DNA from: Buchnera aphidicola (Sipha maydis)
GTDB taxonomy: Bacteria > Pseudomonadota > Gammaproteobacteria > Enterobacterales > Enterobacteriaceae
NCBI RefSeq assembly: GCF_024029855.1
Contig: NZ_CP097205.1
Span: 310,001 to 374,000, forward strand
Reading direction: 5' to 3'
DNA: 64,000 nucleotides
This document shows positions 30,129 through 41,409 of this stretch, piece after piece. The position numbers were made by a program, and so were the translations under genes. The notes beneath the pieces were generated by a model that was given only the letters and a program-made list of their open reading frames with translations, was not told the DNA's origin and did not search any database. Every line of letters starts with the position of its first letter. Position 1 is the stretch's first letter.

Positions 30129-30209
30129 GTTTCATAACCTCTAAATATAATTCATTAAAAAAATATAAAAAAATAGTTCTATATTTTTTTGTTATCTAAA
30201 AATATCAAA

Positions 30210-32072
30210 CTAAAAATCTTTTAACTTATTTTTATTTCTTATTGCTCCTTGATCAGCACTCATCGCAAAAAAAGAATAAAATTTTAAAGCACGAGAAATA
30301 ATACGTTTTCTATAATACGGTGTAAAAGGAATTTTTCTTTTTCTTTCCAATTTTATACGATAATTCATTTCCTTTTTTGAGATAATTAAATTTATTTTTC
30401 TATTCGGAATATCAATATTTATTAAATCATTATTTTTAACTATCGCAATTAATCCTTCATTTGCAGCTTCAGGAGATATATGACCAATAGATAATCCAGA
30501 AGTTCCCCCAGAAAATCTCCCATCTGTAATCAGAGCACAATGTTGATCCAATCCTACTGATTTCAAATACGTTGTGGGATATAACATTTCTTGCATTCCT
30601 GGCCCTCCTTTCGGTCCTTCATATCGAATAACTACTACATCTCCTTTTTTAATTTTTTTATTTAATATTGCATAAGAAGCTTCTTCTTGTGATTCATAAA
30701 CCTTAGCATAACCTTGAAAATTCTGAAGACTTGTAGGAACACCTGCTGTTTTTACAACACAACCATGAATTGCTAAATTTCCATATAAAATAGCTAATCC
30801 TCCATCTTTACTATACGCATAATCTATTGATCTAATACATCCTTTCTTTCTATCTATATCTAAATTTTTCCAATAAAAAGACTGTGAAAAAGCCTTTTTT
30901 GTTCTCACTCCCATTGGTCCAGCTAAATACATTTTCTTTATTTTTTTATTTTTTGTTGATAAAACATCATATTTCTTTAATGTCTGTAATAAAGTTAACC
31001 CAAGAATATTTCTTGTTTGAGGATGTATTAAATCTTTTTTATTTAACTCAGACATAATAGAAATTACTCCACCTGCTCTATGAACGTCTTCCATGTGATA
31101 TTTTGATGTACTAGGAGAAACTTTACATAAATGAGGAATTTTTTTTGATAAATAATCTATATCTTTAATATTAAAATCAATTTTTCCTTCTCTAGCCGCA
31201 GCTAATAAATGAAGAACTGTATTAGTTGAACCTCCCATGGCAATATCTAATCCCATTGCGTTATAAAAAGATAATTTATTAGCAATATTTCGAGGTAAAA
31301 AATTTTGATCATTATTGTTATAAAATTTTTTTGTAATTTTAACAATTAATTTTGCTGCTTGAATAAATAAATCTTTTCGAGCCGTATGTGTGGCTAATAA
31401 AGTACCATTTCCAGGAACAGACAATCCAAGAGCTTCTACTAAACAATTCATAGAATTTGCAGTAAACATTCCTGAACACGAACCGCATGTAGGGCAAGCT
31501 GATTTTTCTATTTTATCAACTTCAAGATCTGAAAAATTAACATTTCCACCACTTGAAATTGCATCTACTAAATCCAATTTAAAACTTTGCAAAATAGAAT
31601 TTTTTAAATCAAAATTTTTTCCTGCTTCCATGGGTCCACCTGAGATAAAAACTGTAGGAATATTTAATCTTAAACAACTCATTAACATACCTGGAGTAAT
31701 TTTATCACAATTGGAAATACATATCATAGAATCTACACAATGTGCATTAATCATGTATTCAACTGAATCCGCAATTAATTCCCGAGAAGGTAAAGAATAT
31801 AACATTCCTGAATGACCCATAGCAATACCATCATCGATTGCTATAGTATTAAATTCTTTTGGAACTCCACCAGATTGATATATTTCTCGAGAAATTATCT
31901 TTGATACCTCTCGTAAATGGATATGCCCTGGAACAAATTCTGTAAATGAATTTACAACTGCAATAATAGGTTTTTTAAAATCTTCATCTATCATTCCAGT
32001 AGCTCTCCATAAAGCTCTTGCTCCTGCCATATTCCTTCCTTGAGTAGTAGTTCTAGAACGATATTCTGGCAT
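30210..32072 (-). CDS. ilvD: Dihydroxy-acid dehydratase IlvD
   Basis: 620 residues (E. coli 616). It is an iron-sulfur dehydratase giving the keto acids of valine and isoleucine. Cluster cysteines are seen at Cys122 ([13 protein letters not shown]) and in [27 protein letters not shown] and the C-terminal [13 protein letters not shown] and GHISPEA blocks are intact. It needs the Isc system encoded next door. It starts just downstream of the tRNA-Trp region and is followed by ilvC. Confidence 0.97.
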   Translation of the reverse strand: MPEYRSRTTTQGRNMAGARALWRATGMIDEDFKKPIIAVVNSFTEFVPGHIHLREVSKIISREIYQSGGVPKEFNTIAIDDGIAMGHSGMLYSLPSRELIADSVEYMINAHCVDSMICISNCDKITPGMLMSCLRLNIPTVFISGGPMEAGKNFDLKNSILQSFKLDLVDAISSGGNVNFSDLEVDKIEKSACPTCGSCSGMFTANSMNCLVEALGLSVPGNGTLLATHTARKDLFIQAAKLIVKITKKFYNNNDQNFLPRNIANKLSFYNAMGLDIAMGGSTNTVLHLLAAAREGKIDFNIKDIDYLSKKIPHLCKVSPSTSKYHMEDVHRAGGVISIMSELNKKDLIHPQTRNILGLTLLQTLKKYDVLSTKNKKIKKMYLAGPMGVRTKKAFSQSFYWKNLDIDRKKGCIRSIDYAYSKDGGLAILYGNLAIHGCVVKTAGVPTSLQNFQGYAKVYESQEEASYAILNKKIKKGDVVVIRYEGPKGGPGMQEMLYPTTYLKSVGLDQHCALITDGRFSGGTSGLSIGHISPEAANEGLIAIVKNNDLINIDIPNRKINLIISKKEMNYRIKLERKRKIPFTPYYRKRIISRALKFYSFFAMSADQGAIRNKNKLKDF

Positions 32073-32201
32073 AATTTTAATTCCTTAAAAATTTAAGAAA
32101 TTTTTATAAAAAAAATAAAATTTTTATTAGAAAACTAATAAAAATTAGTATATTTTTAAACTTCCTTTTTTTTTCATATTAAATAATTTCATAAAAATAT
32201 A

Positions 32202-32275
32202 CAAGGGTGGAGGGACTCGAACCCCCAACAGTCGGTTTTGGAGACCGATGCTCTACCTAATTGAACTACACCCTT
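32202..32275 (-). tRNA. tRNA-Trp (CCA)
   Basis: 74 bases: acceptor AAGGGTG / CACCCTT, anticodon loop CTCCAAA giving CCA, T-loop TTCGAGT, discriminator G. The D-loop (AATTAGGTAGA) is one base longer than in E. coli. CCA is not encoded at the 3' end. Confidence 0.95.
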
Positions 32276-32283
32276 TCAAAAAT

Positions 32284-32305
32284 AAAAAAAAAAAAAAAAA
32301 AAAAA
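32284..32305. repeat. A22 homopolymer
   Basis: Twenty-two consecutive A directly upstream of tRNA-Trp (which reads leftward) and about 230 bases before iscS, the longest run seen in the window. It lies in non-coding sequence. Its true length may vary between cells or be uncertain from sequencing. Confidence 0.9.
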
Positions 32306-32536
32306 TAAAAGAAAATCTATTTTAAAAATTTAAAAAAAATACCAAAATAAATCTTTTAAAATTTACTTTAAAATAAAAAAATTAAATTTTATAAAAATTA
32401 AATTTTTTAATATATTATAATGTATAATACATACATAAAATATATATGGCAAAAATTTTTTTAAAAAATATAATTTTTTAAAATTTTTCAAATATTTTTA
32501 TAAATTATAATAAATTTTTATAAAGAACACAAAAAA

Positions 32537-33754
32537 ATGAAAATCCCAATTTATTTAGATTATGCATCAACTACACCAGTGGATCCTGCTGTAGCAAAAA
32601 AAATGCAAAAATATTTAACTATAAAAGGAATATTTGGAAATTCTGCATCTCGATCACATCAATTTGGATGGGCTTCAGAAGAAGCTGTAAATATTTCTCG
32701 ATTTGAAATTGCAAAAATAATTAATTCTGATCCGCGAGAAATTATTTTTACATCAGGAGCAACAGAATCAAATAATCTAGCTATTAAAGGAATTGCATCG
32801 TTTTATCAAAAAAAAGGAAATCATATCATTACAAGTAAAACAGAACATAAATCTGTTTTAGATACATGTCGTTATTTAGAAGAAAAAAAATTTAAAATTA
32901 CATATATTACTCCAAAAAAAAATGGTTTAATTAATCTAAAAAAATTAAAATCAAAAATTACTAAAAAAACAATTTTAATTTCTATTATGCATGTTAATAA
33001 TGAAATTGGAGTAATACAAGACATTAAAAAAATTTCTGAAATTTGTTTAAAAAATAATATTTTTTTTCACGTAGATGCTACACAAAGTATAGGAAAAATT
33101 TCAATTGATGTAAAAAAAACAAAAATAGATTTAATATCTTTCTCTGCTCATAAAATTTATGGACCAAAAGGAATTGGAGTCTTATATGTAAGAAAAAAAC
33201 CAAGAGTAAGATTACATCCTCAAATTCATGGAGGAGGGCATGAAAGAGGTATGAGATCTGGAACATTACCTGTACATCAAATCGTTGGAATGAGCGAAGC
33301 ATGTAAAATTGCACGTAAAAGACAAAAAAAAGATTTTTTAAAAATAAAAAAATTAAGAGATTTATTATGGAACGGATTATCACAAATTAAAGAAATTAAT
33401 TTAAATAGCAACTTAAATTTAAAAAATGGAGTACCTCATATTTTAAATATTAGTTTCAATTATATTGAAGGCGAATCTTTAATCATGTCTTTGAAAGAAA
33501 TTGGAATTTCTTCAGGATCGGCATGTACTTCAGAAAGTTTAGAACCTTCATATGTGTTAAAAGCACTTGGTTTAAAAGATGAATTAGCTCATAGTTCTAT
33601 AAGATTTTCTATCGGAAGATTTACAACAAAAAAAGAAATTGAATTTACAATAAAATTAATACAAAAATCTGTAAAAAAATTACGTAATCTTTCTCCGCTA
33701 TGGGAAATGTTTCAAGAAGGAATTGATTTAAATACAGTAACTTGGAATACATAA
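32537..33754 (+). CDS. iscS: Cysteine desulfurase IscS
   Basis: 405 residues (E. coli 404). A PLP enzyme that takes sulfur from cysteine for clusters and tRNA thiolation. [29 protein letters not shown] lysine in [12 protein letters not shown], and the mobile catalytic-cysteine loop [10 protein letters not shown] are intact. It is first in an isc cluster (iscS-iscU-hscB-fdx) that lacks iscR, iscA, hscA and iscX. Confidence 0.97.
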   Translation: MKIPIYLDYASTTPVDPAVAKKMQKYLTIKGIFGNSASRSHQFGWASEEAVNISRFEIAKIINSDPREIIFTSGATESNNLAIKGIASFYQKKGNHIITSKTEHKSVLDTCRYLEEKKFKITYITPKKNGLINLKKLKSKITKKTILISIMHVNNEIGVIQDIKKISEICLKNNIFFHVDATQSIGKISIDVKKTKIDLISFSAHKIYGPKGIGVLYVRKKPRVRLHPQIHGGGHERGMRSGTLPVHQIVGMSEACKIARKRQKKDFLKIKKLRDLLWNGLSQIKEINLNSNLNLKNGVPHILNISFNYIEGESLIMSLKEIGISSGSACTSESLEPSYVLKALGLKDELAHSSIRFSIGRFTTKKEIEFTIKLIQKSVKKLRNLSPLWEMFQEGIDLNTVTWNT

Positions 33755-33832
33755 AATATTTCGGAAAAAAAATAATTAAAAAAATAAAATCAAAAACAAT
33801 AATTATAAATTTTGATAACATAGGATAAATTT

Positions 33833-34222
33833 ATGTCATATAGTAAAGAAGTAATTGATCATTATGAAAATCCAAGAAACGTCGGATCTTTTGCAAATAA
33901 AAAAAGCAAGAAAATTGGGAATGGATTAGTAGGAGCTCCTGCATGTGGAGATGTCATGAAATTACAAATTAAAGTTAATAAAAAAGGAATTATAGAAGAT
34001 GTTCGATTTAAAACTTATGGATGTGGTTCAGCTATCGCTTCAAGTTCATTAATTACAGAATGGATAAAAGGAAAATCAATCACTTCAGCAAGTAAAATTA
34101 AAAATAAAAATATTGCAAAAAAATTAAGTTTACCACCAGTGAAAATACATTGTTCTGTATTAGCTGAAAGTGCTATTAAAGCAGCAATCCAAGATTATAA
34201 AAAAAAAAATAAAATTAAATAA
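33833..34222 (+). CDS. iscU: Iron-sulfur cluster scaffold IscU
   Basis: 129 residues (E. coli 128). The three cluster cysteines sit in GAPACGDVMKL, YGCGSAIASSS and KIHCSVLAES. The HscA-recognition motif LPPVK is also conserved exactly, although no hscA is found downstream. The start is preceded by a weak AGGA. It is 78 bases after iscS and 64 before hscB. Confidence 0.97.
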   Translation: MSYSKEVIDHYENPRNVGSFANKKSKKIGNGLVGAPACGDVMKLQIKVNKKGIIEDVRFKTYGCGSAIASSSLITEWIKGKSITSASKIKNKNIAKKLSLPPVKIHCSVLAESAIKAAIQDYKKKNKIK

Positions 34223-34286
34223 ATAATTTATAAAATGAATTTTTTTAATAAATTTCATAAAACATATTTTTTAATAAAGAGATCTT

Positions 34287-34777
34287 ATGAATTATTTCGA
34301 ATACTTTAATTTACCACAAAAATTTCAAATTAATAAAAAAAAATTATTAAGAAAATATTACTCCCTACAAAAAAAATATCATCCTGATATGCATATAAAT
34401 TGTTCAACAAAAAAAAAAAAAATATTTTAAAAAGATCAATTTATATTAATAAAGGATATCAAATATTAAAAAATACAATTAAAAGAATACAATATCTTTT
34501 AAAAATAAATGGATTTGATATTAAATCTAATAAAACACACAACACTTTAGATCAAAAATTTTTATATAAGCAATACAAACTATATAAAAAACTAAATAAA
34601 ATACAACAAAAAAAAAACAAAAAAGCAATATTAAATTTTATACGTAAAATTGATTCTCTATTTAAAAAAAATCTTAAAAAAATAAAAATAAAATTAATAA
34701 AAAAATCTTGGAAAAAATCTTATATTATCTTTCAAAAAATTATTTTTTTAAAAAATTTTAAAAAAAAAATAAAATAA
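34287..34777 (+). pseudogene. hscB: HscB J-domain co-chaperone, frameshifted at A14
   Basis: From the ATG at 34287 (AAAGAGA upstream) the frame reads MNYFEYFNLPQKFQI ... KKYHPDMH, a J-domain with its HPD motif, then stops after an A14 run (34409-34422). The homology resumes in another frame (NILKRSIYINKGYQILKN ... YLLKINGFDI) to 34777. One extra A would restore one protein of about 163 residues (E. coli 171). HscB brings IscU to the Hsp70 HscA and stimulates its ATPase. Its partner gene is missing from the 112 bases before fdx. It may be a decaying gene or one rescued by slippage; the retained HPD argues for recent breakage or continued use. Confidence 0.85.
34409..34422 (+). repeat. A14 homopolymer at the hscB frameshift
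   Basis: Fourteen consecutive A at the point where the hscB reading frame breaks. Fifteen would restore it. Confidence 0.88.
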
Positions 34778-34889
34778 TAAAAAAATTTTAACCAATAAAA
34801 TTATTTTCTTTTTTTTAAATAATTTTTATTATAAAAAAAATCATGAAAATTTTAAATTAATATATTCATTTAATAAAAGAGTTATTAAA

Positions 34890-35216
34890 ATGCCTAAAAT
34901 AAAATTTTTACCACATAAAAAATTATTACCTAAAGGGGGTTCTTTTTTTGGGAAAGAAGGAGAATCAATTTTAGACGTAGCATTGAGAAATAATGTAAAC
35001 ATTGAACACGCATGTGAAAAATCTTGTTCTTGTAGTACATGTCATTGCATTATAAAAAAAGGATTTTCAACATTGTCTACAATGAAAGAAAAAGAAGAAG
35101 ATATACTAGATAAAGCATGGGGTTTAACTGAAAAAAGTCGTTTATCTTGTCAAGCAAAATTAGGAAAATTTGATATTGAAGTAAAAATACCTTTATATAC
35201 TGCAAATCATAATTAA
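34890..35216 (+). CDS. fdx: 2Fe-2S ferredoxin Fdx (Isc type)
   Basis: 108 residues (E. coli 111). Cluster ligands follow the adrenodoxin-like pattern: [14 protein letters not shown] plus the fourth cysteine in [18 protein letters not shown] at the start and [18 protein letters not shown] confirm it. It supplies electrons for cluster assembly on IscU. It converges on der with 18 bases between stops. Confidence 0.96.
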   Translation: MPKIKFLPHKKLLPKGGSFFGKEGESILDVALRNNVNIEHACEKSCSCSTCHCIIKKGFSTLSTMKEKEEDILDKAWGLTEKSRLSCQAKLGKFDIEVKIPLYTANHN

Positions 35217-35234
35217 AATAATTTTATAAAAAAT

Positions 35235-36611
35235 TTAATAATCTTTTTTATTATGAAAAGGATTTCTACTATTTTTAAATTCTAATTTTAGAGAAGAACC
35301 TAATAAATTCAAATGACATGAAAAAAAATTATTTAAATATTTCTTATACGAAAGAGATAAATTGTCTAAATTATTACCATGTATAACAATTATTGGTGGA
35401 TTTATTCCACCAAAATTTGCATACTTTAATGTAGATTTTTTTTTTCTATTTAACAATGGAGGTTTCTTTTTTTCTAAAGCAAGATATAAAATTTTTGTTA
35501 AAAATGAACTATTTATTTTTTTTTTAGAAATAAAATAAAATTTTTTAATTAATTGTAATAAAAACTTTCTAATATTTTTTGTAAAAAGAAATGATACAAA
35601 ATAAAATTTAATATTTTTTACAAATCGAAAGCGAAAATAAATATTTTCTTTAAAAGATATTTTTTCTGTCTTTGTTAAAATATCCCATTTATTTACAAGA
35701 ATAATTACAGGAAAACCAAATTTATTAATTAAATTCCATAAAACTAAATTTTGATTAGAAACAACTTTTTCAGAAGAATCAATAACCAATATTGATAAAT
35801 CAATTTTTCTCAATTGACTAATAGAATTTTTCACAAAAAATTTCTCTAAAAAAGAATTTATTTTAGATCTTCTACGTATTCCTGCTGTATCAAAAAAAAT
35901 ATATTTTACTTGATCATAATATGTAAAAGTTTGAATAATATCACCTGTAGTTCCAGGAAAATTAGATGTTATTAATCTATTATTATCTTGCACTAATTTA
36001 TTGATTAAAGTTGATTTTCCGACATTAGGTTTTCCAATTATCGCAATCTTGATTTTAACTATTTCTATATTTTTAAATATTTCTTTTTTAAATAATGAAT
36101 TTTCTTGTATTAAATTTTTTTTTTTAAAAAAAGATACTATTTTTTTTTTAAAAAAATAAATATCTTTTAAATTCAAAGCTGAAATTTTATAAATTTCTTT
36201 CAATCCGAGAGCATAAAAATCATTAATAAAATCTAAATTTTTTGTTTTATCAATTTTATTTATTATTAAAATAATTTTTTTTTTTTTTTTTCTTAACTTT
36301 TCGATAATTATTCTATCTTTGTAAGTTAATCCATATTTTGCATTAACAACAAAAAAAATAAAATCAGAGTTTTTAATTGACAAAGAAATTTGCAACAAAA
36401 TTTCTTTCTTCAAAACTTTATTAGAAGAAAAAAAACTCGGATTATCAATTAATGTAAAAAAAAATTTTTTTAAATGAACTTTACCAGTTTTCCGATCTCT
36501 CGTAACACCTTTCATTTTTTTTAAAACTAAAGAGTATTCATCTGTTAGATTATTAAATATTGTAGATTTCCCAACATTTTCATAACCAATTAAAGAAACG
36601 GTAAAATTCAT
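35235..36611 (-). CDS. der: Ribosome assembly GTPase Der (EngA)
   Basis: 458 residues (E. coli 490), the shortening falling in the linker and C-terminal tail. Two GTPase domains and a KH-like domain are seen. Domain 1 has G1 ENVGKSTIF and G4 NKID, but its G3 motif is DNPS where the family has DTGG/DTAG. Domain 2 has G1 GKPNVGKSTL, intact DTAGIRRRSK and NKWD. The KH-like end keeps KYANFGGINPPIIVIHGN. It contains an in-frame A17 run near the first G4 motif. bamB, which lies between der and yfgM in E. coli, is missing. Confidence 0.95.
   Translation of the reverse strand: MNFTVSLIGYENVGKSTIFNNLTDEYSLVLKKMKGVTRDRKTGKVHLKKFFFTLIDNPSFFSSNKVLKKEILLQISLSIKNSDFIFFVVNAKYGLTYKDRIIIEKLRKKKKKIILIINKIDKTKNLDFINDFYALGLKEIYKISALNLKDIYFFKKKIVSFFKKKNLIQENSLFKKEIFKNIEIVKIKIAIIGKPNVGKSTLINKLVQDNNRLITSNFPGTTGDIIQTFTYYDQVKYIFFDTAGIRRRSKINSFLEKFFVKNSISQLRKIDLSILVIDSSEKVVSNQNLVLWNLINKFGFPVIILVNKWDILTKTEKISFKENIYFRFRFVKNIKFYFVSFLFTKNIRKFLLQLIKKFYFISKKKINSSFLTKILYLALEKKKPPLLNRKKKSTLKYANFGGINPPIIVIHGNNLDNLSLSYKKYLNNFFSCHLNLLGSSLKLEFKNSRNPFHNKKDY
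36275..36291 (-). repeat. A17 homopolymer, in frame within der
   Basis: Seventeen A on the coding strand encode five lysines just before the G4 strand of domain 1. The frame is intact as sequenced, but slippage here would yield truncated Der from a share of transcripts. Confidence 0.85.
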
Positions 36612-36644
36612 TTTTTTAACCTAATTTTTTACAAAATGTGTAAA

Positions 36645-37283
36645 CTAATGTAAAGTTTTAATTGCTACGGATGGAAAAATATTTTTCTTTATAAGTTGAG
36701 CATATAAATTCCATGGATATACTTTTATACTATCAAGAGTTTTTATTGTTCCTTTATTATCTCCATAACAAAATTGAACTTGTGCAACTCTTAATAACAT
36801 TAAACATTTTAAATTTGGATCATTAACATATGTTAAAACTTTAGGATAAGTATCTAAAATATATGGAATATCAGATACATTTAAAGGATTTATCAATACT
36901 TTTAAAAAAATTAAAAAACCATAGATATTCTGATTTTTATGTAAAATGTTTTTTAAAGAATCTTTTTTTTTATCTAATTTATCTTTTAGTTCATTTAAAT
37001 ATTTAAAATCAAATTTTGTATTTAAATTATGATTAAAAAAATACATTTTATTTATTTTTAAATCATCTACATCTTTCTCATTTTTAAAAACTATATTAGC
37101 ATTTTTTTTTTCTATACAAGAAGAAAAATTATGCGAAACAAATGAACTTTTGTTGCTTAAATTAGTATAAGAAATATTTTGCAATAAAACAAAAAAACTT
37201 GAAAGAAATAAAAAAATAAAAGAACAGATAAAAAAATCACTTTTAACATATCTTTTTAAATTCATAATCTTCATATACTCCAT
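36645..37283 (-). CDS. yfgM: YfgM, TPR-fold inner-membrane chaperone-associated protein
   Basis: 212 residues (E. coli 206). One N-terminal membrane span at about residues 17-37 (FFICSFIFLFLSSFFVLL), then a periplasmic helical part. The family match is best in YGFLIFLKVL, NDPNLKCLMLLRVAQVQFCYGDNKGTIKTLDSIK, which aligns with ENLKAVINLRLARVQ of E. coli. The end is shortened relative to E. coli. YfgM works with PpiD at the SecYEG exit. Location beside der supports the call. It is the last gene on the left of the probable origin. Confidence 0.82.
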   Translation of the reverse strand: MEYMKIMNLKRYVKSDFFICSFIFLFLSSFFVLLQNISYTNLSNKSSFVSHNFSSCIEKKNANIVFKNEKDVDDLKINKMYFFNHNLNTKFDFKYLNELKDKLDKKKDSLKNILHKNQNIYGFLIFLKVLINPLNVSDIPYILDTYPKVLTYVNDPNLKCLMLLRVAQVQFCYGDNKGTIKTLDSIKVYPWNLYAQLIKKNIFPSVAIKTLH

Positions 37284-37640
37284 GATTTTTAAAAAAATTA
37301 GATATAAAAATTATATTATATTTTTTTCAAAAAAAATCAAGAAAAATGTTAAAAGATTTTTTTATAAACAAGTTATAAACATTTTATAAACAAAAAAAAA
37401 ATGATCAAAAATCAATTTTTTAAATATATTAAAACTTTTTTGTGAACAAAATAATTATTAATAATAATAAGTTATTTATTTTTTTAAATAAAATTAAAGT
37501 TATTTATTTTTTTTATTTTTTATTTTTTATTTTATTCTTTTATTTTTTTTTTATTCTTTTATTTTTTTTTATTTCTTTAAAACATAAGTTAAATAATATA
37601 TATTATATATATCAATTAATAACGAGGTTATTTTAAAATT
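37284..37640. other. Probable chromosome replication origin (oriC) region
   Basis: 357 bases between yfgM and mnmG. The plus strand changes here from A/C-rich (left) to T/G-rich (right), the switch expected at a bidirectional origin. mnmG (gidA) is the classical neighbour of oriC in gammaproteobacteria. The stretch holds three phased DnaA-box-like 9-mers (37362-37392), a GATC at 37403 and long AT-only blocks (37442-37600) suited to unwinding. A 64-codon frame in the T-rich block is almost only F, I, L and Y and is not taken as a gene. Confidence 0.72.
37362..37392 (+). promoter_or_regulatory. Three tandem DnaA-box-like 9-mers at 11-bp period
   Basis: TTATAAACA occurs at 37362-37370, 37373-37381 and 37384-37392, always in the same orientation with exactly 2 bases between copies. 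The sequence differs by one base from the R2-type box TTATACACA. One helical turn between copies is the arrangement expected for cooperative DnaA binding. Confidence 0.62.
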
Positions 37641-39539
37641 TTGTCTAAATTAAAAAATTTTTATGATGTTATAGTAATTGGCGGAGGTCATGCAGGAACT
37701 GAAGCATGTTTAGCTGCCTCTGGAATTGGTTGTAAAACTCTTCTTTTAACACAAGATATAAAAAAATTAGGTTGTTTATCTTGTAATCCTGCTATTGGTG
37801 GAATTGGAAAAAGTCAATTAGTTAAAGAAATTGACGCGTTAGGTGGTTTTATGGGAATTTTTGCGGATTATTCTGGTATACAATTTAGAACTTTAAATTT
37901 AAAGAAAGGACCTGCAGTTCGCTCAACACGTGTTCAAGTTGATCGTGATATTTATTCCCATATAGTTAAAAAAAAATTGTTTGCTCAAAAAAATTTATCT
38001 ATTCTTGCACAAGAAGTTATAGATTTAATTATTAAAAAAGATAAAATTATTGGTGTGATTACTATTAATAATATAAATTTTTTTTCTAATTCTATTGTAT
38101 TAACTACAGGAACTTTTTTAAATGGAAAAATATATATTGGGAAAAAACTTTTTTTAGGAGGAAGAATAACAGATAAACCTTCAAATTTATTAGCTGATAA
38201 GTTAAAAAGGTATTCTTTTAGAATTAATCGTTTAAAAACAGGAACACCTCCTAGAATTCATAAAGATAGTATTGATTTTAGCAAATTAGAAAAACAAAAA
38301 GGCGATTTTCCTATACCATATATTTCTTTTATTCATCAGAAGAAAAAAAAAAATAAACAAATTTCTTGTTATATTACATATACAAATAAAGATACTCATA
38401 AAATTATTAATAAAAATTTATTTTTAAGCGCTGTTTATTCAGGGAAAATAAGCGGTTTAGGACCTCGTTATTGTCCTTCTATAGAAGATAAAATTAAACG
38501 TTTTTCAGACAGATCTCGACATCAAATTTTTTTAGAACCTGAAGGTTTAAAAAGCAAAATAATTTATCCAAATGGTATTTCTACTAGTTTACCGTTTAGT
38601 ATACAAAAAAAGTTTTTGAAAACTATTCCTGGTTTACAATATGCTAAAATCTTACAACCAGGCTATGCAGTAGAATATGATTATTTTAATCCTATGGATT
38701 TAAATTTAACTTTAGAATCTAAATTTGTTTCTGGTCTTTTTTTTGCAGGTCAAATAAATGGAACTACAGGTTATGAAGAAGCTGCAGCTCAAGGAATTAT
38801 TGCAGGTATTAATGCTGCTTTTTTTTCTTTAAAAAAATCCCTTTGGTATCCTCGTCGTGATCAGTGTTATATAGGTGTTTTAATAGATGATTTATGTACA
38901 AAAGGTACTAAAGAACCTTATAGAATGTTTACTGCAAGATCTGAATATAGACTTTTACTTCGTGAAGATAACGCAGATTTAAGATTGACTAGAATTGGAA
39001 GAAAAATTGGTTTAGTTGATAATTTCAGATGGAATCGTTATAATCAAAAAGTTAATAACATTGAAAGTGAAAAATCGCATATTAAATCTATTTTATTTAA
39101 ACCAAATTTTTCTATTACAAACAAATTAAATAAATATTTATTGGATCCGATTAAACAAAATACTAATCTTTATAATATATTAAAAAGACCTGAAATTAGT
39201 ATTGAAAAATTAATCAGTTTAAATTTGTATAATCCTAAAATTTCAAATGATTTTGAATCTCTAAAACAATTAGAGATACAAATTAAATATCATGGATATA
39301 TTACTCGTCAAACTAATGAAATTAAAAAACATCTTAAATATGAAAAGATTTTTTTATCTAATAAAATAAATTATAAATCTATTACAGGATTATCTACGGA
39401 AGTAAAAAATATATTAGATATTCATAAACCAACTTCAATTGGACAAGCATCTCGTCTTTCAGGAATGACTCCATCAGCTATATCAATATTATTAATTTAT
39501 TTAAAGAAAAATAATTTTTTTGTAAAAAATAAGTTATAA
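37641..39539 (+). CDS. mnmG: tRNA uridine-34 carboxymethylaminomethyl enzyme MnmG (GidA)
   Basis: 632 residues (E. coli 629). It makes cmnm5U34 with MnmE, encoded at 54.0 kb. FAD site [34 protein letters not shown], cysteines in [18 protein letters not shown] [26 protein letters not shown] and [17 protein letters not shown] are all conserved. The start is a TTG at 37641, since no ATG lies upstream and the alignment begins there; CGAGG lies about 14 bases upstream. It is the first gene to the right of the origin. Confidence 0.97.
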   Translation: MSKLKNFYDVIVIGGGHAGTEACLAASGIGCKTLLLTQDIKKLGCLSCNPAIGGIGKSQLVKEIDALGGFMGIFADYSGIQFRTLNLKKGPAVRSTRVQVDRDIYSHIVKKKLFAQKNLSILAQEVIDLIIKKDKIIGVITINNINFFSNSIVLTTGTFLNGKIYIGKKLFLGGRITDKPSNLLADKLKRYSFRINRLKTGTPPRIHKDSIDFSKLEKQKGDFPIPYISFIHQKKKKNKQISCYITYTNKDTHKIINKNLFLSAVYSGKISGLGPRYCPSIEDKIKRFSDRSRHQIFLEPEGLKSKIIYPNGISTSLPFSIQKKFLKTIPGLQYAKILQPGYAVEYDYFNPMDLNLTLESKFVSGLFFAGQINGTTGYEEAAAQGIIAGINAAFFSLKKSLWYPRRDQCYIGVLIDDLCTKGTKEPYRMFTARSEYRLLLREDNADLRLTRIGRKIGLVDNFRWNRYNQKVNNIESEKSHIKSILFKPNFSITNKLNKYLLDPIKQNTNLYNILKRPEISIEKLISLNLYNPKISNDFESLKQLEIQIKYHGYITRQTNEIKKHLKYEKIFLSNKINYKSITGLSTEVKNILDIHKPTSIGQASRLSGMTPSAISILLIYLKKNNFFVKNKL

Positions 39540-39685
39540 AAATTATTATTTTTGATTATATTTTTAATTTTTTATTATTTTTTTTATCTTTTTTAGTTTT
39601 TTAATGTAAATAGGATGCTTTTATTTTTCAAATATTTTTTTTTAAAAAAAATGTTTATTTTTTTTTAAAAAATATTTTCATATAA

Positions 39686-40822
<1,137 letters not shown>

Positions 40823-40914
40823 TTAATTTTTAGTTGCAAAAATATTTTTTTTAAAATTAGATTTTATTTCAATATAACATTTTTATGAAAATAATTTTTA
40901 AGGAATAAATATTT

Positions 40915-41409
40915 ATGCATATTAATGCAACTATTTTAGGACAAGCTATTTCTTTTATTTTTTTTGTCTTTTTTTGTATGAAATTTATTTGGCCTAAAAT
41001 TATCAAAGTTATTGAAAAAAGACAAAGCGAAGTTCGTAAGTCAATGATTCGCTTAAAAAAAGCTAAAAATAAGATTGATCGAATAAATCAAAAAAATATA
41101 TTAAAGATTCATTCCGCAAAAAAAAAATCTTTTAAAATTATTGAAAGTGCATTTGAGAAAAAAAATTTTATTATCGAAGACGCTAAAAAAAAAGCATTTT
41201 TTGAAAGAAAAAAAATTTTAAAAGAAATGAAATTATTAATTTCGATTATGAAAATTAAAGCATACAATGATATTAAAAAGAAATCTATTTCTTTAGGTAT
41301 AAAAATTGCTGAAAAAATTTTAAAAGAAAAACTTGTAAAAGAAGATCATCTAAATAAAAGTATTAAACAATTTATTTTAGATTTTAAAGGCGCTTCAAAA
41401 TGTTTTTAA
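40915..41409 (+). CDS. atpF: ATP synthase F0 subunit b
   Basis: 164 residues (E. coli 156). MHINATILGQAISFIFFVFFCMKFIWPKI is the N-terminal membrane anchor, followed by a long charged helix that dimerises to form the stator stalk. It overlaps atpH by 10 bases, indicating coupled translation. A clear AAGGAA sequence precedes the ATG. Confidence 0.95.
   Translation: MHINATILGQAISFIFFVFFCMKFIWPKIIKVIEKRQSEVRKSMIRLKKAKNKIDRINQKNILKIHSAKKKSFKIIESAFEKKNFIIEDAKKKAFFERKKILKEMKLLISIMKIKAYNDIKKKSISLGIKIAEKILKEKLVKEDHLNKSIKQFILDFKGASKCF

Noticed and set aside
31390..31815. 141-codon plus-strand frame inside ilvD
   Set aside because: Antisense shadow of the conserved ilvD cluster-binding region.
37442..37636. 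64-codon frame upstream of mnmG, possible membrane peptide
   Set aside because: It begins with GTG and is nearly all F, I, L, Y and K, as expected from a T-rich strand; no ribosome site or family match. It sits in the probable origin.
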